Of a stretch of DNA of 64,000 bases, positions 11,317-20,692 are shown one piece after another. The notes beneath the pieces are model-generated. The model worked only from the letters and a program-made list of their open reading frames with translations. It had not been told where the DNA came from and did not search any database. Source of the stretch: Caballeronia sp. INDeC2 (GTDB taxonomy: Bacteria > Pseudomonadota > Gammaproteobacteria > Burkholderiales > Burkholderiaceae). The stretch covers positions 31,402 through 95,401 of the forward strand of contig NZ_JALQDG010000001.1 in NCBI RefSeq assembly GCF_023631325.1, written 5' to 3'. Made by a program: the position numbers and the translations under genes. Every line of letters begins with the position of its first letter. Position 1 is the stretch's first letter.

Positions 11317-12231
11317 CTAGCGCCCCGTCTTCTTGAACCGCCCCATGCCCGCGTAATTCGGCAACTGATCGATGGTCTTGCCCACCGCCTTCGCATACAG
11401 CGGCATCATGTCCGGCATGCGCTTGAGCAAGTCCTGCCTGCGATCCGGCCCGTACGGATGCAGCCAGATGAACCCGACATCCGCGCGCCGCGTTCCCGAG
11501 TCGATCTTGTTCCACAGCGTGACCGCCGCGCGCGGATCGTAGCCCGCGCGCGAGGCGATCTCGCTGCCGATCACATCGGCTTCGGTTTCATCGGCGGGGG
11601 AGTAGCGCATGCCCAGCAATTCATCGCCGATATCGGGCTGCTGCGACGGATAGTTCGAAAAGCCGAACAACTGCGGCGGCGCGCCGGCCGAGAGTTGCGC
11701 CGCCTGCTGCCTTCCCAGCCGCTCGCGCGCATGCTCGCGCAACGCGTGCGCGATCTCGTGGCCGATCATCATGCCGATCTCGTTATCGTTGAGATGCAGC
11801 TTCTCGATGAGACCGCTATACACGACGATCTTCCCGCCCGGCAGACACACCATGCGCTCTTCGGGCGACTTGATGACATTGATCTCCCACTTCCAGTTCT
11901 TCGCGCGATCGTTCCACTTGAGCGCGAACGGAATCTCGTGATTTGCGATCTCGCGCACGCGCTTCACGAGCGGGTTGTTATCGGGAAGCAAGGTCTTCGC
12001 GTGCTCCGCATCGAGGATTACTTGCGCATATTCCTCGGCGGACTGCGCTTCGAGCGTCGCGGGCGGAATCAGGTTGCGAAAGAGCGCCGTGTTGCCGAAG
12101 CGGATCTGGTTGTTCGGCGCGGAGTACGGCGGCGGCGTCTTTTGTTCGTCCTGGGCATGCGCGGACAAAGGCGCGAGCGACGCCCATGTCAATGCGCAAA
12201 CCAAGGCGCGAAGCTTGAAAGAAACCGTCAT
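11317..12231 (-). CDS. Secreted M48-family zinc metalloprotease
   Basis: A 304-residue exported protein. A signal peptide (about residues 1-26, ending AHA) precedes an M48 peptidase domain with H158-E-I-A-H162 and a downstream DETEAD block supplying the third zinc ligand (probably E215). Family members such as LoiP and BepA act on periplasmic or outer-membrane proteins; this one is shorter than BepA and has no TPR repeats. Its ATG (12231) overlaps the ampG stop as ATGA, so the two are coupled. Directly after the stop the minus strand has a run of six T residues but no clear hairpin. Confidence 0.88.
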   Translation of the reverse strand: MTVSFKLRALVCALTWASLAPLSAHAQDEQKTPPPYSAPNNQIRFGNTALFRNLIPPATLEAQSAEEYAQVILDAEHAKTLLPDNNPLVKRVREIANHEIPFALKWNDRAKNWKWEINVIKSPEERMVCLPGGKIVVYSGLIEKLHLNDNEIGMMIGHEIAHALREHARERLGRQQAAQLSAGAPPQLFGFSNYPSQQPDIGDELLGMRYSPADETEADVIGSEIASRAGYDPRAAVTLWNKIDSGTRRADVGFIWLHPYGPDRRQDLLKRMPDMMPLYAKAVGKTIDQLPNYAGMGRFKKTGR

Positions 12232-13514
12232 CGTTGAGTTCTCCAGGGCGCAATCCTGGGCAACAGTAACATGCCCGGAATGGACAGCGCGACGCAGATC
12301 ATGAAGTACGGAAACCATCCTGTTTCATTCACGATGTAGCCGCTGCCCGCCGCAGCGAACGTGCGCGGCACCGCCGCGAGGCTCGTGAAAAGTGCGAACT
12401 GCGTCGCGGTGTAGCGCGGATCCGTCGTGCTCGCGATGTACGCGGTGAAGGTCGCGAGCGTGAGACCCGTCGCGAAGGTTTCGAAGCCGTACAGCACGGC
12501 GAGCGCCGCCGGCGACGGCCCGATTTTCGCGAGCCACGCAAAGCCGAGCGTCGCGACGATCTGCAGCACGCCGAATATCCACAGCCCGCGCGCGATGCCG
12601 ATTTTCACCAGCGCGATCCCGCCGAGCAATCCGCCCGCGATGCTCGCCCAGAACGCGACCGCCTTCGCGATCACACCGATCTGCGCGAGCGAGAAACCGA
12701 CGTCGATGAAGAACTTAGTGGCGAGCGCGGTCGCCATCGTGTCGCCGAGCTTGTAGAGGAAGATAAAGCTGAGCACGAGCAGCGCCGCGCGCCAGCCATC
12801 GCGCGTGACGAACTCGTGAAACGGCTCGACGATCGCCTCGCGCAGATTCTTCGGCGGCGCGCCGTGAATCTCCGGCTCCCTGACGACGAGCGTCAGAATG
12901 AGACCCGGCAGCATGAACACGGCGGTGATCAGAAACACGGTCTTCCACGGCAGGACGGTCGCGAGAATCAGCGACAGCGATCCGGGCACGAGCCCCGCCA
13001 CCTTGTACGCATTGACGTGAACCGCATTGCCGAGCCCTTGCTCGGTATCGGCGAGCAATTCGCGGCGGTAGGCATCGATGACGATATCCTGACTCGCGCT
13101 GAAGAACGCGACGAGCGCGGCCACCGCCGCGACGGCCCACAGATTTCGTTCAGGCGAGAAGAAGCCGAACGAGCCGATCGCCACCATCACGAGCACTTGT
13201 GTGACGAACATCCAGCCGCGCCGCCGGCCCGGACTCCAGCCAGGGAAGCGCGGAATGTAGCGGTCCATCAGCGGCGACCAGACGAACTTCCACGTGTAAG
13301 GCAATCCGATCAGCGCGAAAAGGCCGATCTCCTTCACGTTGATGTGCGCGGTCGACAGCCACGCCTGCAGCAGGCTGTAGAGCGTGAAGAGCGGCAATCC
13401 GGACGTGAAGCCGAGAAAGACGCAAATGAGGATGCGCTTGTTGAGAAACGCGCGCCATCCGGGATGATCTTCGTGAGCAGTTAGAGCGGGCGCCTCGTGT
13501 GGCGTATCAGGCAT
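12228..13514 (-). CDS. ampG: AmpG-like muropeptide permease (MFS)
   Basis: A 428-residue major-facilitator protein with about 12 to 14 hydrophobic helices. AmpG hallmarks are FTSGLPLFTLYSLLQAWL in the first helix, LIGLPYTWKFVWSPLMDRY and SASQDIVIDAYRRELL. AmpG imports anhydro-muropeptides from the periplasm for peptidoglycan recycling and indirectly controls AmpC beta-lactamase induction where ampR/ampC exist. The start at 13514 is 45 bases after metW's stop on the same strand. The coupling to an M48 protease is unusual and is discussed as a finding. Confidence 0.9.
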   Translation of the reverse strand: MPDTPHEAPALTAHEDHPGWRAFLNKRILICVFLGFTSGLPLFTLYSLLQAWLSTAHINVKEIGLFALIGLPYTWKFVWSPLMDRYIPRFPGWSPGRRRGWMFVTQVLVMVAIGSFGFFSPERNLWAVAAVAALVAFFSASQDIVIDAYRRELLADTEQGLGNAVHVNAYKVAGLVPGSLSLILATVLPWKTVFLITAVFMLPGLILTLVVREPEIHGAPPKNLREAIVEPFHEFVTRDGWRAALLVLSFIFLYKLGDTMATALATKFFIDVGFSLAQIGVIAKAVAFWASIAGGLLGGIALVKIGIARGLWIFGVLQIVATLGFAWLAKIGPSPAALAVLYGFETFATGLTLATFTAYIASTTDPRYTATQFALFTSLAAVPRTFAAAGSGYIVNETGWFPYFMICVALSIPGMLLLPRIAPWRTQR

Positions 13515-13559
13515 GTCGTATAACGGGCAGTTGTCGATGCGCGATGGCGCCGGTCATCG

Positions 13560-14168
13560 TTACCGGCGCTTCACGCGATAGACCGCAAGACTACCACGCC
13601 AGTTCGCGCCCCAACGGACCGTCTGGCCGTCGTGCAGCACCACGCGGTCCAGAATCTCAATGCCCACCTCCGGCGCGAGCGCCTCGAAATCCTTGATCGT
13701 GAGCACGCGCACGTTCGGCGTGTTGTGCCATTGATAGGGCAGCGATTTCGACACAGGCATGCGCCCCTGAATCACCGACAGCCGATGTCGCCAGTAGCCG
13801 AAATTCGGAAACGACACGATGCATTGCCGCCCGACGCGCACCGTCTCGCGCAGGATCGCGGCGGTTTGATGAATCGTCTGCAGCGTCTGCGACAGGACCG
13901 CGAAATCGAAGCTGTCGTCTTCGAACAGACGCAAGCCGTCTTCGAGATTCTGCTGGATCACGTTCACGCCTTTTTGCGCGCACGCAAGCACGCCGGCATC
14001 GTTGATCTCGATGCCGTAGCCCTTCACTTCGAGCTCTTCGCCGAGCAGCGAAAGCAGCGACCCGTCGCCGCAGCCGAGATCGAGGACTGTCGCGCGCGGT
14101 TCGACCCAGCGGGCGATCGCCCGAAAATCCGAGCGCAGCGCGAGCGAATCGAGAGTGTGCTGGTTCAT
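13560..14168 (-). CDS. metW: MetW, class I SAM methyltransferase-like partner of MetX
   Basis: A 202-residue Rossmann-fold protein with methyltransferase motif [13 protein letters not shown] and the MetW-typical [11 protein letters not shown] and [10 protein letters not shown] motifs. MetW is found next to metX in many proteobacteria and is needed for normal methionine biosynthesis there; its exact catalysis is unsettled in the literature I recall. The ATG overlaps the metX stop (ATGA), so the two are translated as a coupled pair. Confidence 0.95.
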   Translation of the reverse strand: MNQHTLDSLALRSDFRAIARWVEPRATVLDLGCGDGSLLSLLGEELEVKGYGIEINDAGVLACAQKGVNVIQQNLEDGLRLFEDDSFDFAVLSQTLQTIHQTAAILRETVRVGRQCIVSFPNFGYWRHRLSVIQGRMPVSKSLPYQWHNTPNVRVLTIKDFEALAPEVGIEILDRVVLHDGQTVRWGANWRGSLAVYRVKRR

Positions 14169-15310
14169 GCGCCGATCTCCGTGGCAATGCGTTCGTAATA
14201 GGCGCGCATCAGGTTGTGATAGCGCGCGTCGTCGAGCAGGAAGGCGTCGTGGCCGTGCGGTGCATCGATCTCCGCGTAGCTCACCGTGCGCTTGTTGTCG
14301 AGCAGCGCCTTCACGATCTCGCGCGAGCGCGCGGGCGCGAAACGCCAGTCCGTCGTGAAGCTGGTGATGAGATATTTCGCTTGGGTGTTGGCGAGCGCTT
14401 TCGTGAGATCGCCGTCGAAGGCTTTGGCGGGATCGAAATAATCGAGCGCGCGCGTGATGAGCAGATACGTGTTCGCGTCGAAGTATTCGGCGAACTTGTC
14501 GGCCTGATAGCGCAGATACGACTCCACTTCGAACTCGACATCGAAGTTGAAGTTGTACGCGTCGAGCGCGCCCTCGGCACGGCGCAGCGCGCGGCCGAAT
14601 TTCACGGCCATGTCGTCGTCCGACAGATACGTGATGTGGCCGATCATGCGCGCCACGCGCAAGCCGCGACGCGGCTTCACGCCGTGCGCGTAGTAATCGC
14701 CGCCGTGGAAATCGGGATCGGAGAGAATCGCGGAGCGCGCGGTTTCATTGAACGCGATGTTCTGCGCGGAAAGCTTCGGCGTCGACGCCACGACGATGCA
14801 GTGCGCGAGCCGTTCCGGATACATCATGCTCCACGCGAGCGCCTGCATGCCGCCGAGACTGCCGCCCATCACGGCCGCGAAGCGCTCGATGCCGAAGCGG
14901 TCCGCGAGACGCGCCTGCGCGTTCACCCAGTCCTCGACCGTGACGACGGGAAAGCTCGCGCCATACGGTCTCGACATAGCGCGGTCGATGCTCATCGGTC
15001 CGGTCGAGCCGAAACACGAGCCGAGATTGTTCACGCCGATCACGAAGAAGCGGTTCGTGTCGAGCGGCTTGCCGGGACCGACCATGTTGTCCCACCAGCC
15101 GACATCCTTCGGGTTATCCGCGTAAATGCCCGCGACATGATGCGACGCGTTCAGCGCGTGACATACGAGCACGGCATTCGAGCGCGCGGCGTTGAGCTCG
15201 CCATAGGTTTCGACGACGAGTTCGTAGTCGCCGAGCAGCGAGCCGTTCTGCATCTTGAGCGGCTCGGTGAAGCGCAGTGTTTGGGGAGTGACGATGCCGA
15301 TCGATTCCAT
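14165..15310 (-). CDS. metX: Homoserine O-acyltransferase MetX
   Basis: A 381-residue alpha/beta hydrolase-fold acyltransferase. The nucleophile elbow GGSLGG gives S151; the triad is completed by D321 (TTDWRF) and H354 (PHGHDAF). It acylates homoserine in the first committed step of methionine synthesis. Burkholderia members are often annotated as succinyl- rather than acetyl-transferases (MetXS); I cannot decide the donor from the sequence. The upstream region has a plausible -10 (TATAAA on the minus strand near 15399-15404) but no recognisable SAM riboswitch. Confidence 0.95.
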   Translation of the reverse strand: MESIGIVTPQTLRFTEPLKMQNGSLLGDYELVVETYGELNAARSNAVLVCHALNASHHVAGIYADNPKDVGWWDNMVGPGKPLDTNRFFVIGVNNLGSCFGSTGPMSIDRAMSRPYGASFPVVTVEDWVNAQARLADRFGIERFAAVMGGSLGGMQALAWSMMYPERLAHCIVVASTPKLSAQNIAFNETARSAILSDPDFHGGDYYAHGVKPRRGLRVARMIGHITYLSDDDMAVKFGRALRRAEGALDAYNFNFDVEFEVESYLRYQADKFAEYFDANTYLLITRALDYFDPAKAFDGDLTKALANTQAKYLITSFTTDWRFAPARSREIVKALLDNKRTVSYAEIDAPHGHDAFLLDDARYHNLMRAYYERIATEIGA

Positions 15311-15603
15311 TCATTCCGCCTTTGACCAAGCGGCTAAACGGTGTCGGCGATGCGCGGAGAAACAGCGATGGCGCGGCTGACGACCTCTTTAGCCGCATTT
15401 ATAGTGAACGCCCGTGAATGATCACTGAGGTTCGCGCGCCCGCAATCGAGTCAGCAAATCGGCGCGTCGTTGATGTTCGAGAAAATCCCGTTAGCGCTGA
15501 AGTATAGCGGAAAACGCAATTAAGCCGCCAATTGCACAGCCTTGGATACGGCTCGCTTTTGCGTCTATATTGTCTAATCGTCTCGTCTTGCCAGGGAACG
15601 GAA

Positions 15604-15885
15604 ATGAAACCGAGCCGGGTCAGACCGCTCAGTCACCTGAAGAGCCGCGCGGCCGAGATGATCCGCAACATCGTCGAGAGCCGCGAGCCGATGCTCATCA
15701 CGCAGAACGGCGAGGGCAGAGTGGTCGTGCAGGACGTGCAGTCGTACGAAGATCTGCATCAGACGCTCGCTTTGCTCAAGATTCTGGCGATGGGACAGAA
15801 GACCATCGAGGCCGGCCAGTGCATGGACGCGGGCGACGTGTTCACTGAGATGGACCGCCTCGATCGTCAGGAAGGCGTCGAGTGA
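15604..15885 (+). CDS. Phd/YefM-like antitoxin
   Basis: A 93-residue acidic protein with an N-terminal segment (SRVRPLSHLKSRAAEMIRNIVESREPMLITQNGE, positions 3-37) of the Phd/YefM type. This segment forms a DNA-binding dimer, while the C-terminal half (about 50-93) probably wraps the toxin. It precedes and overlaps the toxin gene by GTGA, the classic type II arrangement. The frame is open to an earlier ATG (15532), but the Shine-Dalgarno CAGGGAA before 15604 and the family N-terminus decide the start. AT-rich sequence at 15568-15578 is a likely promoter, probably autoregulated. Confidence 0.88.
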   Translation: MKPSRVRPLSHLKSRAAEMIRNIVESREPMLITQNGEGRVVVQDVQSYEDLHQTLALLKILAMGQKTIEAGQCMDAGDVFTEMDRLDRQEGVE

Positions 15886-16202
15886 AGACCGTCTTTCTCG
15901 ATCCGGTGCGTCAGGAATTGCAGGACTTCCGGCGCTACGTCATCAACAAGTTCGGCGGCACTGCATGGGCGGCAACGCGCAACAAGATCGCCGATACCAT
16001 CGCCGAAATCGAGGCCGCGCCGCGCAACGGCTCGACGCCGCCGGAGCTCATCGACTTCCGCATGTCGGGCTACTACGAAGTCGCGAGCGGCACGAACCGC
16101 ATCATCTACAAGGTCGATGGCGACACGATCTACGTGCATCTCGTCATCGATGCGCGCTCGGACCTCCAAGACATTCTCGCGCGGCGTCTGTTTAGGATGT
16201 AG
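15882..16202 (+). CDS. ParE/RelE-superfamily toxin
   Basis: A 106-residue basic protein of the RelE/ParE fold. It reads FLDPVRQELQDFRRYVINKFG..., with a central RMSGYYEVASGTNRIIYKVDGDTIYVHLVIDARSDLQ strand region (positions 60-96) typical of the plasmid-stabilisation family. ParE members poison gyrase and RelE members cut mRNA; the sequence alone does not separate them. It uses a GTG start that overlaps the antitoxin stop. Both genes look intact, so the pair is probably functional. The gene ends 20 bases before the convergent HAD gene. Confidence 0.86.
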   Translation: MKTVFLDPVRQELQDFRRYVINKFGGTAWAATRNKIADTIAEIEAAPRNGSTPPELIDFRMSGYYEVASGTNRIIYKVDGDTIYVHLVIDARSDLQDILARRLFRM

Positions 16203-16222
16203 CGGCAACCGGCGCGATCGTG

Positions 16223-16969
16223 TCAAAACGCGCCGCCGCGCATGCCGAGCGTAAGCGCCCGCAACGACCGCACCGTGCGATCGACATAATGCGGCCTGCC
16301 CGCGCCCGGCATGCGCACCGACATTCCGCCGCTCGATGTCTTCGCAACCGGCAGATGCCCGACGATCCAGACCGTGCGAATCCCCAACCGCCGATAACGC
16401 TTCAGATGCCCGCGCGTATCCTCGACGAGAATCGCGTCTTCGAGACGCACGTGCGCGCGGCGCATCGCACGGCGCAGCATCGGCGCGTCGGGCTTCGCAC
16501 GCCAGTGCGGACCCTCGCGCATGTCCTCGATCGCGATCACGCGCTCGAACAGCTTCGCGATGCCGAGTTCCGCGAGCACGGTGCGCGCGTAGAGCGTCGG
16601 CGCGTTGGTGAGCACGATCTTGCGTCCGGGCAGCGCGCGCAGGATTCGCGTGAGGCCGCGTTCGGCGCGCAGCATCGACGGTAGATCGGCGAAAGTGTGA
16701 ACCTCGCGCAGGAAGTCGGCCGGATCGACGCCGTGATGCCGGACGAGCCCGAGCAGCGTCGCGCCGTAACGCACCGTGTAGCCGACGCGCAGGCGGTTCG
16801 CCTCGTCGATGTCGACGTTCAGGCGATCCATGATGTATTGCGTCATCCCGCGATTGATCGCCGGGAAAATGGCATGCGACGCGTGATGCAACGTGTTGTC
16901 GAGATCAAAGAGCCAGACGGGGCCGCGCGTTTTAACGCGGCGTCGGCGGGACGGGCGATGCACGGTCAT
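16223..16969 (-). CDS. HAD-family pyrimidine 5'-nucleotidase
   Basis: A 248-residue HAD hydrolase. Motif I is FDLDNTLHHASHAIFP, motif II the LTNAP segment and motif III/IV the K...VEDTRGHLK region. The NTLHHAS/IFPAINRGMTQYI pattern is that of the SDT1-like pyrimidine 5'-nucleotidase group. It probably dephosphorylates UMP/CMP or related phosphates in the cytoplasm. A basic N-terminal stretch (HRPSRRRRVKTR) precedes the domain. The argB terminator sits only six bases upstream of the ATG, leaving no space for a promoter; see findings. Confidence 0.84.
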   Translation of the reverse strand: MTVHRPSRRRRVKTRGPVWLFDLDNTLHHASHAIFPAINRGMTQYIMDRLNVDIDEANRLRVGYTVRYGATLLGLVRHHGVDPADFLREVHTFADLPSMLRAERGLTRILRALPGRKIVLTNAPTLYARTVLAELGIAKLFERVIAIEDMREGPHWRAKPDAPMLRRAMRRAHVRLEDAILVEDTRGHLKRYRRLGIRTVWIVGHLPVAKTSSGGMSVRMPGAGRPHYVDRTVRSLRALTLGMRGGAF

Positions 16970-16974
16970 GTGAG

Positions 16975-17000
16975 AAAACGCCCGCGTATTGGCGGGCGTT
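16975..17000 (-). terminator. Intrinsic terminator after argB
   Basis: A perfect 9-bp stem (AACGCCCGC at 16977-16985 with GCGGGCGTT at 16992-17000) and a six-base loop. On the minus strand it is followed by TTTTC. It lies 17 bases past the argB stop and directly against the start of the HAD gene. Confidence 0.8.
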
Positions 17001-17017
17001 GAAGAACGGGAAAAAGC

Positions 17018-17941
<924 letters not shown>

Positions 17942-18061
17942 TTAAACACGCCGAATTGTACAGGACCGACGCATTGCGGCAGGACGAATTGCCGCGCCCG
18001 CGCCACCTTTTCCGGCGGCCGGGCCGGCATGCGATCATCGTTCGGACAGGTTGATGACAAG

Positions 18062-18298
18062 ATGATGAACGAATCCCCTGAAACGAACGGGCGGCAAGCG
18101 CCGGGCTCGCTGGTTTGCGCACGTTGCGGCGCGCCGTTTCGCTGCGGCATGCTCGCGGGCGATGCCGCCTGCTGGTGCGCGGCGCTCCCCGTATTGCCGC
18201 TCGACCGTCTGCGGCCGGGCATGAGCTGCCTTTGTCCGGCGTGTCTCGCGGCGGAAACCGGGTGCGACAAATCGCGCCAGATGCGGCGCGAGGCATGA
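18062..18298 (+). CDS. Cysteine-rich CWC-family small protein
   Basis: A 78-residue protein with nine cysteines: CARC, FRC, ACWC, SCLC, PAC and TGC. The arrangement, with the central ACWCAALP motif, matches the Cys-rich CWC family of unknown function, which presumably binds zinc or another metal. Starts at 18062 and 18065 are both ATG and neither has a strong Shine-Dalgarno; an upstream ATG at 18029 is also open. It lies 55 bases ahead of regB on the same strand, so cotranscription is possible. The role is unknown. Confidence 0.72.
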   Translation: MMNESPETNGRQAPGSLVCARCGAPFRCGMLAGDAACWCAALPVLPLDRLRPGMSCLCPACLAAETGCDKSRQMRREA

Positions 18299-18353
18299 CG
18301 CAAGCGGGATAATGTCGCGGGAAGCGTAACCACGCCGTCAAGCATTCAACCAG

Positions 18354-19646
18354 ATGCATCGCATAACCAACACCGGTCGGGTCAACCTCGGACACCTCTT
18401 CTGGCTTCGCTCGCTCGCGATAATCGGCCAACTGACGACTATCGCCGTCGTGCAGATCTTCTTCGGCGCGAAACTCCCGCTGCCCGCGATGCTGCTCGTC
18501 ATCGCCCTGGAAATGGTGTTCAACGGCCTCACGTGGCTGCGCGTCGCACGGGCGCGGCCGGAGACGAATCTCGAACTGTTCGGTCAGATGTTGGTGGATC
18601 TCGGCGCGCTCTCGGCGCTGCTGTTCCTCTCCGGTGGCGCGACTAATCCGTTCGTCACGCTTTATCTGCCGTCGCTCGCAATCGCCGCCGCCGTGCTGCC
18701 GTGGACGATGATGGCCTGCCTCGCGCTCTTCGCGGTCGCCTGTTACGCGCTGCTCAGCTACAACTACGTGCCGCTCAACATCGAGAATCCGGCCAATCTC
18801 TTCGATTATTTCCGTACCGGGCTGTGGGTCAACTTCATGGTGAGCGTCGGGCTGATCGGCTGGTTCGTCGCGCGCATGTCGCGGGCGCTGCGCGTGCGCG
18901 ACGCCGCGCTTGCCGAAGCCCAGCAGCGTCATCTTCGCGATGAACGCGCGGTCGCGCTCGGCGTGCAGGCGGCGACCGTCGCGCACGAAATGGGCACGCC
19001 GCTTTCGACCATCGCGATGCTTTCCGAGGAACTGCGCGATTCCGCCGCGCACGACAAGAACCTTGCGCCCTATGCGGCGGATTTCGAGCTGCTCGAGCAG
19101 CAGATGGCGCTCTGCACGTCCGCGCTCGCGCGTCTGCGCAGCCGCGCGACGGGGCCGTCGAGCCGTCAGGCGCTGAACGAATGGCTAGCGAGCTTCATCG
19201 AGCAATGGCGTTTGCGGCATCCGCAGGTGAAATTTGCGCAAATCGACGGCACGCCCGCGGATGCGTCGATCGACGACGCGGTGGCCGTCGGCCAGATCCT
19301 CACGATTCTGCTCGATAACGCCGCGCGCGCGAGCAGCGAATCGGTGTCGCTGCAGGCGTCGGTCGAAACCATCGACGAAACGGACTACGTGCGCTTCGAC
19401 GTGTGCGATCGCGGCCCGGGCATTCCGACCGCGCTGCGCGCCTCGTTGGGCGCGGGCCCGGTCGACAGCACGCAGGGCGGGCACGGCGTCGGGCTGTATC
19501 TGGCGTTCGCGGCGGCGGCGCGGCTGTCTGGATCCATCGAACTGATCGACGGCAAGCCGCGCGGCACGTGTGCGGTGTTGCGCCTGCCGAACCGCGGCGC
19601 GGTCGCGGCGCCGGCGGCAAGAACTGAACGAAGCGGCGCGACCTGA
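18354..19646 (+). CDS. regB: RegB/PrrB/RoxS-type redox sensor histidine kinase
   Basis: A 430-residue membrane kinase with about six N-terminal helices (residues 12-175), a DHp domain with H211 (AHEMGTPLST) and an ATPase domain with DNAARA, DRGPGIP and GGHGVGLYL boxes. Two RegB hallmarks are present: the quinone-sensing GGATNPF loop (94-100) and a cysteine (C254) 43 residues after the phospho-histidine, close to the redox-active Cys of Rhodobacter RegB. It probably senses respiratory redox state and phosphorylates the RegA-like regulator 44 bases downstream. Confidence 0.9.
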   Translation: MHRITNTGRVNLGHLFWLRSLAIIGQLTTIAVVQIFFGAKLPLPAMLLVIALEMVFNGLTWLRVARARPETNLELFGQMLVDLGALSALLFLSGGATNPFVTLYLPSLAIAAAVLPWTMMACLALFAVACYALLSYNYVPLNIENPANLFDYFRTGLWVNFMVSVGLIGWFVARMSRALRVRDAALAEAQQRHLRDERAVALGVQAATVAHEMGTPLSTIAMLSEELRDSAAHDKNLAPYAADFELLEQQMALCTSALARLRSRATGPSSRQALNEWLASFIEQWRLRHPQVKFAQIDGTPADASIDDAVAVGQILTILLDNAARASSESVSLQASVETIDETDYVRFDVCDRGPGIPTALRASLGAGPVDSTQGGHGVGLYLAFAAAARLSGSIELIDGKPRGTCAVLRLPNRGAVAAPAARTERSGAT

Positions 19647-19690
19647 ACTCGAACCCAGGCGCGCTTGTTCGGCATTACGGAGAAAAATAC

Positions 19691-20233
19691 ATGAGCGATA
19701 CCAACTTTCTGATCATCGACGACGACGAAGTCTTTTCCGGCATTCTCGCCCGCGGCCTCACGCGGCGCGGTTTCACGCCCCATCAGGCGCACGACGCCGA
19801 CGAAGCGCTGAAGCTCGCCAACCAGCACAAGTTCGGGCAGATCACGGTGGATCTCCACCTGGGCAACGATTCCGGGCTGCGGCTCGTCGCGCCGCTGCGC
19901 GATCTGCAACCGGATGCGCGCATTCTGGTGCTGACCGGTTACGCGAGCATCGCGACGGCCGTGCAGGCGGTGAAGGACGGCGCGGACAACTATCTCGCGA
20001 AGCCGGCGAACGTCGAGTCGATTCTCTCCGCGCTCCACGAGCAGGCGAGCGAGCAGACGGCCGAAGAAGCGATCGAGAACCCGACGCTGCTTTCCGTCGC
20101 GCGGCTCGAATGGGAGCACATCCAGCGTGCGCTCGCCGAGAACAACGGCAATATCTCCGCGACGGCGCGCGCGCTCAACATGCATCGGCGCACGCTGCAA
20201 CGCAAGCTGGCGAAGAAGCCGGTGCGGCAATAA
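19691..20233 (+). CDS. regA: RegA/PrrA/ActR-type response regulator
   Basis: A 180-residue regulator. The receiver has the acidic pocket D10-D-D12, a probable phospho-acceptor D54 (ITVDLHLGNDSG) and the switch K in YLAKPANV. A short linker leads to a Fis-type helix-turn-helix (NNGNISATARALNMHRRTLQ). This compact architecture is that of the RegA family, which controls respiration, carbon fixation and redox genes in other proteobacteria. It pairs with the kinase just upstream. A hairpin follows eight bases after the stop. Confidence 0.92.
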   Translation: MSDTNFLIIDDDEVFSGILARGLTRRGFTPHQAHDADEALKLANQHKFGQITVDLHLGNDSGLRLVAPLRDLQPDARILVLTGYASIATAVQAVKDGADNYLAKPANVESILSALHEQASEQTAEEAIENPTLLSVARLEWEHIQRALAENNGNISATARALNMHRRTLQRKLAKKPVRQ

Positions 20234-20240
20234 GCAAGAC

Positions 20241-20265
20241 GACGCCCGGGCGATGCTCGGGCGTC
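20241..20265 (+). terminator. Hairpin after regA
   Basis: An 8-bp perfect stem (GACGCCCG with CGGGCGTC), extendable to 11 bp with one G-T pair, begins eight bases after the regA stop. No T-run follows, so it may terminate weakly or only protect the 3' end. Confidence 0.5.
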
Positions 20266-20329
20266 AACACAATACGTGCGGGAAATGGCGATGCGTTCAG
20301 CTTTGCATCGGCGATAAAAGCGAGCGCGC

Positions 20330-20460
20330 AAAAAAAACCGCCCAAGCCGGGTGCCAAGGGCGGTAATCGGAGAGTTGCAACGACATGCGCGTACATGGAA
20401 CACGCATGAAGGAAGCATACGTTGCAGAGTTGTGCGCTTGAATAAGAAAACTCCCAATTA
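20330..20460 (-). ncRNA. Candidate small RNA ending in an orphan intrinsic terminator
   Basis: On the minus strand, a 6-bp GC stem (CCGCCC at 20338-20343 with GGGCGG at 20358-20363) is followed by eight uninterrupted T residues (20330-20337), a textbook intrinsic terminator. No minus-strand gene lies upstream: the next gene, an MCP, is on the plus strand 330 bases away. The simplest reading is a small RNA. The 5' end (about 20460) is a guess. The transcript would carry CUUCCUUCAUG (20405-20415), complementary to a ribosome site plus AUG. The promoter is not clear. Confidence 0.4.
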
Positions 20461-20586
20461 AGAATCCGCTTAGTTTGTCTGCTAAAAGGCAGCAATCGGC
20501 GGATTTTTGCTTTCGGCCACCCTTTCGCGGGTCTTTCGCCGATATTTCGACGCTCATCTTCGAGCCGTTATCCCCTTCATGCGCGC

Positions 20587-20614
20587 TCAAGAAAATCGAA
20601 ACGAGCGCCGTAAA
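20587..20614 (+). promoter_or_regulatory. Possible sigma-28 (FliA) promoter of the MCP gene
   Basis: TCAA, 16 bases, then GCCGTAAA resembles the flagellar consensus TAAA-N15-GCCGATAA, with one extra spacer base and two mismatches. It lies about 80 bases before the ATG of a chemotaxis receptor, the sort of gene FliA controls. The match is only moderate. Confidence 0.35.
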
Positions 20615-20692
20615 GCCACTCTGTGCGCGAACCGGAGTTTGCGCCGCGCCGTCCGCGGGCGTCGTCTGCGGGGCGCGACAGAGGAGACATCG

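Larger units (their letters stand above)
20234..20692. other. Intergenic region between regA and the MCP gene
   Basis: A 459-base gap with no credible protein frame. It holds the regA hairpin, the orphan minus-strand terminator and putative small RNA, an AT-rich stretch near 20445-20490, and a sigma-28-like promoter for the MCP gene. Confidence 0.6.

Noticed and set aside
15311..15603. Possible SAM or SAH riboswitch before metX
   Set aside because: No pseudoknot-like pairing or known consensus was found; only a weak -10 and the toxin-antitoxin promoter area are visible.
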